Origin: Nocardia bovistercoris
Lineage (GTDB): Bacteria > Actinomycetota > Actinomycetes > Mycobacteriales > Mycobacteriaceae
NCBI RefSeq assembly: GCF_015674855.1
Contig: NZ_JADMLG010000025.1
Location: forward strand, 19,556 to 83,555
Direction: 5' to 3'
DNA: 64,000 nucleotides
The position numbers and the translations under genes are program-made. Below, piece after piece: positions 9,456 through 17,802 of this stretch; position 1 is the first letter of the stretch, and each line of letters starts with the position of its first letter. The notes beneath the pieces were generated by a model that saw only the letters and a list, made by a program, of their open reading frames with translations, searched no databases and was not told the origin of the DNA.

Positions 9456-10357
9456 TACCTTGTCCCGTTCTGCTGTGTGGTCGCACCGGCTGTCATCGCC
9501 GTGGCTTTCATCGAGGCGGCGTTCATGCCGCCCAGTGAATCCGTGCCGACCTCGGCGTTGTGGGCGTGCGCGAAGTGGTGCAGTCCGAAGACCGCGTCCA
9601 TGCCGGAGCGCATCCCCATCAGATCCTCGGCCTGGTTGACCGCCTTCTTGGTGAGCGCGAGCCCGAATTGCGGCATGGTCGCGATCCTTTCGGCCATCGC
9701 GAAGGTCTGCTCCGCGAGTTCGGCGCGCGGCACCACCCGGTTGACCATGCCCCATTCCTTGGCCTGCGCCGCGTCGAACCGGTCGCCGGTGAACAGGAAC
9801 TCCTTGGCCGCGCGCGGACCGATCACCCACGGGTGCGCGAAGTACTCGACTCCCGGAATGCCCATGCGGACAACGGGATCGGAGAAGAACGAGTCATCGG
9901 AGGCGATGATCATGTCGCACACCCATGCCAGCATCAGACCGCCCGCGATGCACGCGCCCTGCACCATCGCGATGGTCGGCTTCGGAATCTCGCGCCACCG
10001 GCGGCACATGCCGAGGTAGACCTCGGTCTCGCGGGCGAAACGCTGATCGCCGCCCGCGCGGTCGACGTGATCCCACCACAGCGCGGCCTTGTTCGGGTAG
10101 CGCACGTGATGATCGCGGCCCGGTGTGCCGATGTCGTGGCCGGCGCTGAAATGTTTGCCGTTGCCCGCCAACACGATCACCTTGACTTCGGCGTCCTCCA
10201 CGGCGCGCGTGAACGCGGCGTCGAGCGCGTAGGTCATCACCGAGTTCTGCGCGTTGCGGTAGTCGGGCCGGTTCATGGTCACGATCGCGATCGGCCCGCG
10301 CGTCTCGTAGGTGACGACCTCGCCCTCGTCCGGGACCCCGCCCTGACCGTCTGTCAT
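9455..10357 (-). CDS. Enoyl-CoA hydratase/isomerase family protein
   Basis: A 300-residue crotonase-fold protein from ATG 10357, immediately after the fadD3 stop. The oxyanion-hole segments are visible: GNGKHFSAGHDIG (about residues 65-77) and VQGACIAGGLMLAWVCDMI (about 133-150). The insert with WWDHVDRAG and the C-terminal FAHAHNAE are unusual but family-compatible. It has no counterpart between fadD3 and fadE31 in M. tuberculosis as I remember it, so it may be an extra hydratase for HIP-CoA catabolism in this genus. Specific substrate unknown. Confidence 0.85.
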   Translation of the reverse strand: MTDGQGGVPDEGEVVTYETRGPIAIVTMNRPDYRNAQNSVMTYALDAAFTRAVEDAEVKVIVLAGNGKHFSAGHDIGTPGRDHHVRYPNKAALWWDHVDRAGGDQRFARETEVYLGMCRRWREIPKPTIAMVQGACIAGGLMLAWVCDMIIASDDSFFSDPVVRMGIPGVEYFAHPWVIGPRAAKEFLFTGDRFDAAQAKEWGMVNRVVPRAELAEQTFAMAERIATMPQFGLALTKKAVNQAEDLMGMRSGMDAVFGLHHFAHAHNAEVGTDSLGGMNAASMKATAMTAGATTQQNGTR

Positions 10358-11911
10358 CTACTTCTCCTCACGTAGTTCGCGCTTGAGCACTTTCCCGGCC
10401 GCGCTGTAGGGCAGTTGATCGCGGAACTCGACGAAGCGCGGCACCTTGAAATTGGCGAGTACGCCTTTCGCGTGGGCGATCACCTGCTCCTCGGTCACGT
10501 TCGCACCGGATCTGCGCACCACATACGCCTTGCCGACCTCGCCCATCCGCTCGTCGGGCACCCCGATCACCGCGGATTCGGCGACGCCGTCGAGTCTGGC
10601 CAGCGCCTGTTCGATCTCGGCCGGATAGACGTTGAACCCGCCGGAGATGTACATGTCCTTGAGTCGGTCGGTGATCTTCAGGTAGCCGCGTTCGTCGACG
10701 GCGCCGATATCGCCGGTGTGCAGCCAGCCCTCCGCGTCGATGGTCTCGGCGGTGCTCTCGGGGTCGTCGAGGTAGCCGAGCATGACGTTGGGGCCGCGCA
10801 GCAGCACCTCGCCGTTGTCGGCGATCCTGAGTTCGAAGTCGGCGATCGGCCTGCCGCAGGTGTTGGCGACGGTTTCGGCGTCGTCGTCGGCGCGGCACAT
10901 GGTTCCGAAGCCTGCGGCCTCGGACAGGCCGTAAGCGGTGACGACCACCTCGAACTCCAGTTCCGAGCGCATCCGTTCGACCAGGACCACCGGCACCGTC
11001 GCCGCGCCCGTTGTTGACACCCGCAGCGAGCTCAGGTCGTAGTTCGCGCGTTCCGGGAAGTCGAGGATGGTCTGGTAGATGGTGGGCGGTCCCGGCAGCA
11101 CCGTGATCTTCCGCTCACCGATCAGTCGCATGGTCTGCGGCACGTCGAAGGTGGCCTGCGGGACGATGGTCGCGCCGGTGAGCACGCAGGCGAGGATGCC
11201 CGCCTTGTATCCGAAGTTGTGGAAGAACGGGCTCACCACGAGGTAGTTGTCGTCGCTGCGCAGGGTGGCGCAGTCGGCCCAGGCGCGGACCACCGACAGC
11301 GCCTGCCGGTGCGCGACCAGCGTGCCCTTGCTGCGGCCGGTGGTGCCGGAGGTGAACAGGATGTCGGAGATGTCTTCGGGCCGAACGCTTTCGGCGCGCG
11401 CAACGGCATCGGCCTCCGGCACCGCTTGCGCGGCCGCCGCCAGCTCCGACCAGTTCAGCACGGTGTCATCGGATTCCGCCGCCGTCCCCGCTTCGACGGG
11501 GATCACCACGATCGTCGGAATCTTCAGTTCTGGTGCGGTGGATCGCAATTCGGCCAGGCGGTCACGTCCGAGGAAGGGGCCGGTGATGAACAGCGCCTTC
11601 GCCTCGACCCGGGCAAGCACGTCGGCGGCCTCCTCGGCGACGTAGCGCGTGTTCAGCGGGACCAGCGCCGCGCCCGCGTACTGCGCGGCCAGCGCGGCGA
11701 CGACCCAGTGGTGGGTGTTCGGCGCCCACATGGCGATGCGGTCGCCGCGTTCCACGCCGCGCGCGATGAGGGCGCGCGCCACCTCGCGCACCGCGGCCGA
11801 CACCTGCGCCCAGTCGAGTGTGACCTCGCCGTCGATGATCGCGGGGAGGTCGCCGAAGGTTCGCGCTGCCTCGTGCAGTGCTGTCGGTGTCGTCTGCGCT
11901 GGGGTTGTCAC
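10358..11911 (-). CDS. fadD3: HIP-CoA ligase FadD3
   Basis: A 517-residue AMP-forming acyl-CoA synthetase. The frame extends 20 codons further, but GTG 11911 has a GAGGA ribosome-binding site about 6 nt upstream and gives the family N-terminus (TTPAQTTPTALHEAARTFG). Motifs: LFTSGTTGRSKGTL (P-loop, about residue 180), YGLSEAAGFGT, GWLHTGDIG and the C-terminal YSAAGKVLKREL with the adenylation Lys. FadD3 activates the propionate of the CD-ring intermediate HIP, opening the KstR2 pathway. Divergent from fadE30 over a KstR2 operator, as in mycobacteria. Confidence 0.93.
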   Translation of the reverse strand: MTTPAQTTPTALHEAARTFGDLPAIIDGEVTLDWAQVSAAVREVARALIARGVERGDRIAMWAPNTHHWVVAALAAQYAGAALVPLNTRYVAEEAADVLARVEAKALFITGPFLGRDRLAELRSTAPELKIPTIVVIPVEAGTAAESDDTVLNWSELAAAAQAVPEADAVARAESVRPEDISDILFTSGTTGRSKGTLVAHRQALSVVRAWADCATLRSDDNYLVVSPFFHNFGYKAGILACVLTGATIVPQATFDVPQTMRLIGERKITVLPGPPTIYQTILDFPERANYDLSSLRVSTTGAATVPVVLVERMRSELEFEVVVTAYGLSEAAGFGTMCRADDDAETVANTCGRPIADFELRIADNGEVLLRGPNVMLGYLDDPESTAETIDAEGWLHTGDIGAVDERGYLKITDRLKDMYISGGFNVYPAEIEQALARLDGVAESAVIGVPDERMGEVGKAYVVRRSGANVTEEQVIAHAKGVLANFKVPRFVEFRDQLPYSAAGKVLKRELREEK

Positions 11912-11977
11912 GGATGTCCTCACCGCTCGTGCCTGGCCCTCGGTGCGCGGTGGCGTACCGATCGGGTCCACACTCTA

Positions 11978-11995
11978 ACAAAGCAAGTGCTTGGT
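11978..11995. promoter_or_regulatory. KstR2 operator, fadD3/fadE30 intergenic
   Basis: The 18-mer ACAAAGCAAGTGCTTGGT fits the palindrome ACCAAGCAnnTGCTTGGT with one arm mismatch. It also contains AGCAAGTGCTTGGT, an exact match to the 14-bp KstR2 motif I recall (AnCAAGnnCTTGnT). It lies between the divergent starts and ends 5 nt before the fadE30 -10 hexamer. The same palindrome recurs upstream of kstR2 and of the echA20/SDR pair. Confidence 0.88.
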
Positions 11996-11999
11996 AGGT

Positions 12000-12005
12000 T
12001 ATCCT
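12000..12005 (+). promoter_or_regulatory. -10 hexamer for a leaderless fadE30 mRNA
   Basis: TATCCT lies exactly 6 nt before the GTG start of fadE30, where a transcript would begin at or next to the start codon. No ribosome-binding site precedes the GTG. The kstR2 and SDR promoters have the same 6-nt spacing. Confidence 0.55.
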
Positions 12006-12011
12006 ACCGTC

Positions 12012-13205
12012 GTGGTTGCGATCCAGACCTCAGAATCCGACACCGCCGCCGCCGACGCGCGGTTTTCCGCAGAAGTGCGCGCATGGCTGGCGGACAACCT
12101 CGACGGCGAGTTCCGCGAACTGCGCGGCCTCGGCGGTCCAGGCCGCGAGCACGAAGCATTCGACGAACGCCTCGCCTGGGACCGGCACCTGGCCGCCGCC
12201 GGATGGACCTGCCTCGGCTGGCCCGAGGAATACGGCGGCCGCGCGGCGACCATCCGCCAGCAGGTGATCTTCCACGAGGAATACGCCAAGGCGAACGCGC
12301 CCGCGCGGGTATCCCACATGGGTGAGGAACTGCTCGGCCCGACCGTGCTCGCCTTCGGAACCCAGGCACAGAAGGATCGGTTCCTGCCCGGCATCCGCAG
12401 CGTCAGCGAACTGTGGTGCCAGGGCTACTCCGAACCCGGCGCGGGCTCGGACCTGGCCGCGGTCAGCACCGCCGCGCACCTCGACGGCGACGAATGGTCG
12501 ATCAACGGGCAGAAGATCTGGACCTCGCTGGCGCACGTCGCCGACTGGTGCTTCGTCGTCGCCCGCACCGAGAAGGGGTCGAGCAGGCACAAGGGCCTGT
12601 CCTACCTGCTCGTGCCCATGAAGCAGCCCGGCATCGAAGTGCGGCCCATCATCCAGTCGACCGGCACCTCCGAATTCAACGAGGTGTTCTTCGACAACGC
12701 TCGCACCGACGCCGACCTGGTCGTCGGCGCGCCCGGCGAAGGCTGGCGCATCGCCATGGGCACCCTCACCTTCGAACGCGGCGTGTCCACCCTCGGCCAG
12801 CAGATCCGCTTCGCCCGCGAGCTCGCCGACATCGAGGCGCTGGCCCGGCGCAACGGCGCCGCCGATGACCCGCTGATCGCCGACCGCATCGACCGCGCCT
12901 GGGTCGGTCTGCGGGTACTGCGCGCGCATGCCCTGCGCACCATGGAAAGCGTCGAAGTCGACGACGGCGGGCAGGCGTCGGTCGCGAAACTGCTGTGGGC
13001 CAACTGGCATCGCGGACTCGGCGAACTGGCGATGGCCGTGCTCGGTCCCGCCGGACTCATCGCCGACGACAACGACGATCTCAACGAATGGCAGCGGCTG
13101 TACCTGTTCACCCGCGCCGACACGATCTACGGAGGTTCGAACGAAGTGCAGCGCAACATCATCTCCGAGCGTGTGCTCGGCCTCCCGCGCGAGGCCAGGC
13201 CGTGA
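12012..13205 (+). CDS. fadE30: Acyl-CoA dehydrogenase FadE30
   Basis: A 397-residue acyl-CoA dehydrogenase. The frame runs back to a TTG inside the operator, but GTG 12012 is the sensible start and sits at the predicted transcription start. Motifs: GYSEPGAGSDLAAV, NGQKIWTSLAHVADWCFV, LTFERGVSTLG with the likely catalytic Glu, and TIYGGSNEVQRNIISERVLGLPR at the end. In the CD-ring pathway FadE30 dehydrogenates the HIP-CoA side chain. It is followed by ipdF with a GTGA overlap. Confidence 0.92.
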   Translation: MVAIQTSESDTAAADARFSAEVRAWLADNLDGEFRELRGLGGPGREHEAFDERLAWDRHLAAAGWTCLGWPEEYGGRAATIRQQVIFHEEYAKANAPARVSHMGEELLGPTVLAFGTQAQKDRFLPGIRSVSELWCQGYSEPGAGSDLAAVSTAAHLDGDEWSINGQKIWTSLAHVADWCFVVARTEKGSSRHKGLSYLLVPMKQPGIEVRPIIQSTGTSEFNEVFFDNARTDADLVVGAPGEGWRIAMGTLTFERGVSTLGQQIRFARELADIEALARRNGAADDPLIADRIDRAWVGLRVLRAHALRTMESVEVDDGGQASVAKLLWANWHRGLGELAMAVLGPAGLIADDNDDLNEWQRLYLFTRADTIYGGSNEVQRNIISERVLGLPREARP

Positions 13206-13999
13206 CCGGCCCGCTGTCCGTCGCGCCCGAACCGGTCTCCGGGCACGGACTGCTCACCGGTCGCGTTGCCGTCGTCACCGCGGCCGCGGGCACCGGAATC
13301 GGTTCGGCCACCGCGCGTCGGCTGCTCGCCGAGGGCGCCGACGTGGTGGTCTCGGACTGGCACGAACGCCGCCTCGGTGAGACCGAAATCGAGCTCGAGG
13401 GTGAGTTCCCGGACCGCCGCGTCGCCGCCATCGCGTGTGACGTGCAGAACACCGAACAGGTGAACGCCCTGGTCCAGGGTGCGGCGCAGGCTCTCGGCCG
13501 CATCGACATCCTGGTCAACAACGCGGGCCTCGGCGGGGAGACCCCGGTCGTCGACATGACCGACGAGCAGTGGGACCGCGTGCTCGACATCACCCTCAAC
13601 GGCACCTTCCGCTGCACCCGCGCCGCCCTCGGCTACTTCCGCGACGCGGGTCACGGCGGTGTCATCGTGAACAACGCCAGCGTGCTCGGCTGGCGCGCGC
13701 AGCACGGGCAGGCGCACTACGCCGCCGCCAAGGCCGGTGTGATGGCTCTCACCAGGTGCAGCGCGGTCGAGGCCGCGGCGCTCGGTGTCCGGATCAACGC
13801 GGTGGCGCCGAGCATCGCCCGCCACCCGTTCCTCGACAAGGTCAGTTCCAGTGAGCTTCTGGACAATCTTTCCCAGCAGGAGGCGTTCGGCCGGGCCGCC
13901 GAGCCATGGGAAGTGGCGGCGACCATCGCCATGCTCGCCAGCGACTACACCAGTTATCTGACCGGCGAAGTGGTGTCGGTCAGCAGTCAGAGAGCTTGA
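13202..13999 (+). CDS. ipdF: Short-chain dehydrogenase IpdF
   Basis: A 265-residue SDR whose GTG start overlaps the fadE30 stop (GTGA). The nucleotide-binding motif is TAAAGTGIG (about residues 26-34), then the LVNNAG motif and a catalytic HYAAAKAG Tyr-x3-Lys (about 180). IpdF oxidises the 5-hydroxyl of 5-OH-HIP-CoA intermediates in CD-ring degradation (established for the M. tuberculosis orthologue). A strong hairpin 16 nt past the stop ends this two-gene unit. Confidence 0.88.
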   Translation: MTGPLSVAPEPVSGHGLLTGRVAVVTAAAGTGIGSATARRLLAEGADVVVSDWHERRLGETEIELEGEFPDRRVAAIACDVQNTEQVNALVQGAAQALGRIDILVNNAGLGGETPVVDMTDEQWDRVLDITLNGTFRCTRAALGYFRDAGHGGVIVNNASVLGWRAQHGQAHYAAAKAGVMALTRCSAVEAAALGVRINAVAPSIARHPFLDKVSSSELLDNLSQQEAFGRAAEPWEVAATIAMLASDYTSYLTGEVVSVSSQRA

Positions 14000-14014
14000 G
14001 GCGCATCAGGATTC

Positions 14015-14042
14015 GAGGCCGTCACCATTCGGTGGCGGCCTC
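14015..14042 (+). terminator. Hairpin terminator after ipdF
   Basis: Twelve-base arms GAGGCCGTCACC and GGTGGCGGCCTC pair with one G-T wobble around the tetraloop ATTC. There is no T-run, as is common for actinobacterial terminators. The remaining ~270 bp to the next gene show nothing else that I can support. Confidence 0.75.
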
Positions 14043-14312
14043 GGTCATAGCGGGGCCGCGTAATCGGAACTCGCTGAGGTTTTCGTCTCGATAGCGTGAA
14101 CCGACTGCCCGGATGCGCGCGGCCGCCGCGAAAATCATTTGTGCCGCCGCCGGAGGTCGTGAAAATCTAAGTACCGCAACATCATCAGCGTGGGGTTCGG
14201 GGCGGGCGGCTGGACGCGCGGTGCGTGTCGGCGTCACGGGGGTTGTCTCGGTTCGTCGAGACCGGCCTTCGTCCGAACGGTCTGCGATGTTCGGACAAGG
14301 GGGAAATAGAAA

Positions 14313-14519
14313 GTGACCGCTCGTCGATTATGTCTTCTGATCGTCGCCGTCGGCCTGCTTTTCGGGGGCATAGCGCTGGCGATCGACTTATTAGCGGTGA
14401 GCCCGCCGGTTCCCGCTGATTCGCAGCACTGCGACGATTTGGCGCACGCCGTGCACCGGGCGTCCGCCCGACTGTGCGCGCAGCCGCTTCCGGTCACCCC
14501 GCCGCGGAACGCACCGTGA
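14313..14519 (+). CDS. Small exported or membrane-anchored protein
   Basis: A 68-residue frame from GTG 14313 with a purine-rich AAGGGGGAAA stretch upstream. The N-terminus (MTARRLCLLIVAVGLLFGGIA) looks like a signal or membrane anchor, followed by a short polar tail with two Cys (HCDDL and RLCAQ) and a proline-rich end. I do not recognise it. It could be a small lipoprotein-like or periplasmic peptide, or not a gene at all; support is codon bias and the plausible signal sequence only. Confidence 0.4.
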   Translation: MTARRLCLLIVAVGLLFGGIALAIDLLAVSPPVPADSQHCDDLAHAVHRASARLCAQPLPVTPPRNAP

Positions 14520-14769
14520 CGCATCCACGTCGCCTTCGGCGCGTTCCTCGTGTGACTCGCGGTCGACCGGTTGGAATGGCAAGGGATCGTCCGCTGTGAA
14601 CGGCGGGCGACCCCGCCAACGGCCGGGCGTCGCGCGCACCGGTGCGTCGGCGGGCGACGGTGGCCCGTACGGGCCGGAGAAGGTGCTGATCAGGGAAAAA
14701 GCGGGCGCGTGTCGCGGTGCGGTGTGCCATGCTGGGGAGACTTTCGTTACCCGCACTCGGTAAGGGGCG

Positions 14770-15501
14770 ATGGCCATGGGTTCGGAGCACCCACGCGCCC
14801 GCGAACAGCTGGAACTCGATGTGGTCCGCGAGGTCGTCCTGGCCAGACGCAGGCTCGACAGCCTGGTACTGGCGGCGCTGACGCTCGGCGCGGAACTCAC
14901 CGATCTGGAGTCGCCGCTGCGCACCGAGTCGAGGGCGGGGGAGATCCTCGAACGGTTCGCGGTCGACGAAGACGAGATCACGCGTGATCCCGAAGCGGCG
15001 CTACAGGCGGATATGGCGCGCGACGAACGGCGAGCGCGCCGGATCGGTCTCGGGTACAGCGGCGTGCCGTCGGAGGGGGAGCGGCGCAGGCGCAGGCAGA
15101 TGGCCCTGCTGCGGGAAGTGCGCGCGGACCTGCTCGAAGTGGTGCGCCGCAGCCGCAGATACCGCTTCGACCGCAATGCCTTCGCCGAGGAGATAGCCGC
15201 GGGCCTCGGCGCGGCCACCGACAAACTCGTCGTCGGCTCCGATATGGACACCTACGACGCCTGGCAGCGCGGCATGGTCCTCGGGTTGATCGAGGAATCG
15301 ACCCCGCACGGCCCCAAGGTCCTCGCTACCGTCGACGCGGGCCCCGAGCGCGGCCATCTCACCGTCGAATGGGACAGCTGCGAACGCCGCCTCGCCCTGA
15401 TCGCCCGCATGTCGAGAGCGGGCGTCTCCCCGGTGGTCATCTGCGACCGCCTACTCGCCGACCTCTCCGTCTCCTCGCCCTTGCGCTATTCGGCCCGCTG
15501 A
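14770..15501 (+). CDS. Conserved-looking protein of unknown function
   Basis: A 243-residue protein from ATG 14770 (ATG 14776 is equally possible; AAGGGG lies just upstream). The N-terminal half is charged and helical, with a basic run GERRRRRQMALLREVRADLLEVVRRSRRYRF about residues 100-130; the C-terminal half has a strand-rich TVEWDSCERRLALIARM region. No known motif or membrane segment is visible. It sits between ipdF and kstR2, the position occupied by PPE64 in M. tuberculosis, but is unrelated to PPE proteins. Confidence 0.7.
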   Translation: MAMGSEHPRAREQLELDVVREVVLARRRLDSLVLAALTLGAELTDLESPLRTESRAGEILERFAVDEDEITRDPEAALQADMARDERRARRIGLGYSGVPSEGERRRRRQMALLREVRADLLEVVRRSRRYRFDRNAFAEEIAAGLGAATDKLVVGSDMDTYDAWQRGMVLGLIEESTPHGPKVLATVDAGPERGHLTVEWDSCERRLALIARMSRAGVSPVVICDRLLADLSVSSPLRYSAR

Positions 15502-15633
15502 TCGCTGTCGTACATACGAGAGAACCGGCCGTCCCTCCTCGGTGCGGGAGTGGGCAACCAGCCGCGTAGTGCGAGCGAATGCCTTGGGTGGCGACCTACG
15601 CGAGTCATTTTCGCGGTGATCACGCCCACTGGC

Positions 15634-15651
15634 ACCAAGCAAATGCTTGGT
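15634..15651. promoter_or_regulatory. KstR2 operator upstream of kstR2
   Basis: ACCAAGCAAATGCTTGGT is a perfect 8+8 inverted repeat around two central bases, the best of the three copies in this window. It ends 2 nt before the TATTAT -10 element of kstR2, so bound repressor would block its own promoter (autoregulation). Confidence 0.9.
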
Positions 15652-15653
15652 TG

Positions 15654-15659
15654 TATTAT
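15654..15659 (+). promoter_or_regulatory. -10 hexamer of kstR2, leaderless
   Basis: TATTAT, a near-consensus -10 element, lies 6 nt before the GTG start of kstR2. Initiation 7 nt downstream of the hexamer would fall on the G of the start codon. Confidence 0.65.
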
Positions 15660-15665
15660 GGCGGG

Positions 15666-16268
15666 GTGACCGCACCCGACTCACCGAAATCCGCGCGCCG
15701 TAACGAGTTGCTCTCCATGGCGGCGGTGCTGTTCGCCGAGCGCGGGCTGCGGGCGACCACGGTACGGGATATAGCGGATGCGGCCGGAATCCTATCGGGG
15801 AGTCTCTACCACCACTTCGATTCCAAGGAATCGATGGTGGACGAGATCCTGCGCGGATTCCTCGACGACCTGTTCGGGCGTTACCGCGAGATCGTCGGCG
15901 AAGAGCTCAGCGCGCGAGATACCTTGGAAGCCTTGGTGATCGCGTCCTACGAATCCTTCGACCGTTTCCACGCCGCGGTCGCGATCTACCAGGCCGAGGC
16001 CAAACGGCTGCGCGATTCGCAGCGATTCGCCTATATCGCGGACTACAACAACGAGTTCCGTGAACTGTGGCACCGGGTGCTGAGCAACGGCGTCACCGAC
16101 GGAAGTTTCCGCCCCGAACTCGATGTCGAACTCGCCTACCGATTCCTGCGCGACACCGTGTGGGTCGCCGTGCGCTGGTATCAGCCGGGCGGCCCGATCA
16201 CCGTCGACAATCTCGCCAAGCAGTACCTGACCATCGTGTTGGACGGGCTCACCGCCCCCGCCACCTGA
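15666..16268 (+). CDS. kstR2: TetR-family repressor KstR2
   Basis: A 200-residue TetR regulator, the usual KstR2 length. The HTH is at the N-terminus (LRATTVRDIADAAGILSGSLYHHFDSKESMVDEIL, about residues 26-60), followed by an all-helical ligand domain. KstR2 represses the CD-ring genes until HIP-CoA binds (established). Synteny with fadA6 downstream and ipdF/fadE30 upstream supports the name. The GTG start at 15666 coincides with the predicted transcription start; the frame extends upstream only through the operator. Confidence 0.93.
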   Translation: MTAPDSPKSARRNELLSMAAVLFAERGLRATTVRDIADAAGILSGSLYHHFDSKESMVDEILRGFLDDLFGRYREIVGEELSARDTLEALVIASYESFDRFHAAVAIYQAEAKRLRDSQRFAYIADYNNEFRELWHRVLSNGVTDGSFRPELDVELAYRFLRDTVWVAVRWYQPGGPITVDNLAKQYLTIVLDGLTAPAT

Positions 16269-16316
16269 GCACCGACCTCCGGGAATCCGGAAAGCCGAGT
16301 CCGAGTAGGAGATTCC

Positions 16317-17507
16317 ATGTCCGCACCTTCCGCCCGTCGGCCGTACGCGCCGCTGCGGGACGCCTACGTCGTCGATGCCGTGCGCACGGCCGTTGGTAAG
16401 CGCAACGGCGCGCTCGCCGCGGTGCACCCGGCCGACCTCGGCGCCGCCGCGCTGCGCGGCCTGCTCGACCGGAACCCGATCGACCCGGCGAACGTCGACG
16501 ACGTGATCGTCGGCTGCGTCGACAACGTCGGTCCGCAAGCGGGCAACATCGGCCGCACCATGTGGCTGACCGCGGGCTTCCCCGAGGAAGTGCCCGGCGT
16601 CACGGTGGACCGGCAGTGTGGTTCCTCCCAGCAGGCCATCAACTTCGGCGCGCAAGCCATCATGAGCGGCACCGCCGAGGTCATCGTGGCGGGCGGCGTG
16701 CAGAACATGAGCCGGATCCCGATCTCGGCCGCCATGCTCGCCGGTAAGGAATACGGATTCGAGTCGCCGTTCGTCGGCGCCGAAGGCTGGGATCACCGCT
16801 ACGGCACCGACGAGGTCTCGCAGTTCCGCGGCGCGCAGCTGATCGCCGAGAAGTGGGACATCACCCGCGAGGACATGGAACGCTGGGCGCTACGCAGCCA
16901 CGACCGCGCCCGCGACGCCATCAAGAACGGACGTTTCGACTCCGAAATCGTTCCGGTGGGCGACTTCCGGATCGACCAGGGCCCGCGCGAGACCAGCCTG
17001 GAGAAGATGGCGTCGCTGCCCGCGCTCGCCGAAGGCAGCCCGCTCACCGCCGCCGTCGCCAGCCAGATCTCCGACGGCGCCAGCGCCACCCTGCTCGCCT
17101 CGGAATGGGCCGTCCAGGAATACGGTCTCACCCCCCGCGCCCGCATCCACCACGTGAGCGCCCGCGGCGCCGACCCCATCTTCATGCTCACCGCGCCGAT
17201 CCCGGCCACCAAGTGGGCGCTGGAGAAGACCGGTCTCACCATCGACGACATCGACGTGGTCGAGATCAACGAGGCGTTCGCCCCCGTGGTGCTGGCCTGG
17301 TTGAAGGAAACCGGCGCCGACCCGGAAAAGGTGAACGTCAACGGCGGCGCCATCGCCCTCGGCCACCCCCTCGGCGCCACCGGCGCGAAACTTTTCGCGA
17401 CCCTGCTCAACGAACTCGAGCGCCGCCAGGGCCGCTACGGTCTGCTCACCATCTGCGAGGGCGGCGGCACCGCCAACGCGACGATCATCGAACGCCTGGC
17501 CAAGTAG
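16317..17507 (+). CDS. fadA6: Thiolase FadA6
   Basis: A 396-residue thiolase from ATG 16317, 48 nt after kstR2 and probably cotranscribed. The nucleophile Cys lies in VDRQCGSSQQA (about residue 101); the second-half motifs VEINEAFAPV, NGGAIALGHPLGATGAKLF and LTICEGGGTANATI carry the Asn, His and Cys of the active site. FadA6 cleaves a ring-opened acyl-CoA late in the HIP pathway. A perfect 8-bp hairpin begins 7 nt past the stop. Confidence 0.92.
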   Translation: MSAPSARRPYAPLRDAYVVDAVRTAVGKRNGALAAVHPADLGAAALRGLLDRNPIDPANVDDVIVGCVDNVGPQAGNIGRTMWLTAGFPEEVPGVTVDRQCGSSQQAINFGAQAIMSGTAEVIVAGGVQNMSRIPISAAMLAGKEYGFESPFVGAEGWDHRYGTDEVSQFRGAQLIAEKWDITREDMERWALRSHDRARDAIKNGRFDSEIVPVGDFRIDQGPRETSLEKMASLPALAEGSPLTAAVASQISDGASATLLASEWAVQEYGLTPRARIHHVSARGADPIFMLTAPIPATKWALEKTGLTIDDIDVVEINEAFAPVVLAWLKETGADPEKVNVNGGAIALGHPLGATGAKLFATLLNELERRQGRYGLLTICEGGGTANATIIERLAK

Positions 17508-17514
17508 GTCCCGA

Positions 17515-17538
17515 GGCCGCGGCATCCCCGCCGCGGCC
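17515..17538 (+). terminator. Hairpin terminator after fadA6
   Basis: Perfect arms GGCCGCGG and CCGCGGCC with an 8-nt loop just after the fadA6 stop; no T-tract. It would separate fadA6 from the Abi/HEPN unit. Confidence 0.6.
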
Positions 17539-17689
17539 GCACCCCGGCCCGCTGCGTCCTGCTTGCACCCGAGTGACCGAAAGATCTGCGCGGTAGGCGA
17601 ATTCGGTTTCGCGCAGTACAAGATGATGCGCTGATCCGTCGCCGCAAGTGCTGTCGTCATAGGCGGTCCGTTATGTGATCGACATCATG

Positions 17690-17800
17690 CAAAGCGCATC
17701 GGGATGCGTGGTGCGATATGCTTGATCAAGTCAGCCCCAGGGCCTTCCGCTACTGTAAAAAGTAGGCCGCCCCCTGGGGCAAACTTTTTCCCAGGGGAGT
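17690..17800 (+). ncRNA. Structured leader/antitoxin-like RNA of the Abi_2 gene (abiF-type candidate)
   Basis: Seen directly. (1) Hairpin CGCAT-CGGG-ATGCG at 17695-17708. (2) A perfect 10-bp palindrome CTTGATCAAG at 17721-17730. (3) A 9-bp stem GCCCCAGGG 17734-17742 with CCCTGGGGC 17772-17780, enclosing hairpin CTAC/GTAG (17750-17753 with 17762-17765). (4) Loop AAAAAGT 17757-17763 is complementary to ACTTTTT 17783-17789, a pseudoknot of 5-7 bp. (5) CCCCTGGG 17771-17778 can instead pair with CCCAGGGG 17790-17797, which overlaps the toxin ribosome-binding site. Stem 3 plus T5 at 17785-17789 also reads as an attenuator. A conserved abiF RNA motif upstream of Abi_2 genes is known; membership here is inference. 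Transcript ends are guesses. Confidence 0.6.
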
Positions 17801-17802
17801 GC

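Noticed and set aside
11991..12011. TTG start for fadE30 inside the operator
   Set aside because: It would place coding sequence on the KstR2 site and the -10 element; GTG 12012 fits the promoter geometry.
17750..17765. Simple 4-bp hairpin as the whole Abi leader structure
   Set aside because: CTAC/GTAG alone is weak; the enclosing 9-bp stem and the loop-tail complementarity explain the region better.
17704..17802. Longer N-terminus of the Abi_2 protein from 17704
   Set aside because: The added 33 residues come from the structured RNA and do not look like the family; GTG 17803 has a ribosome-binding site.
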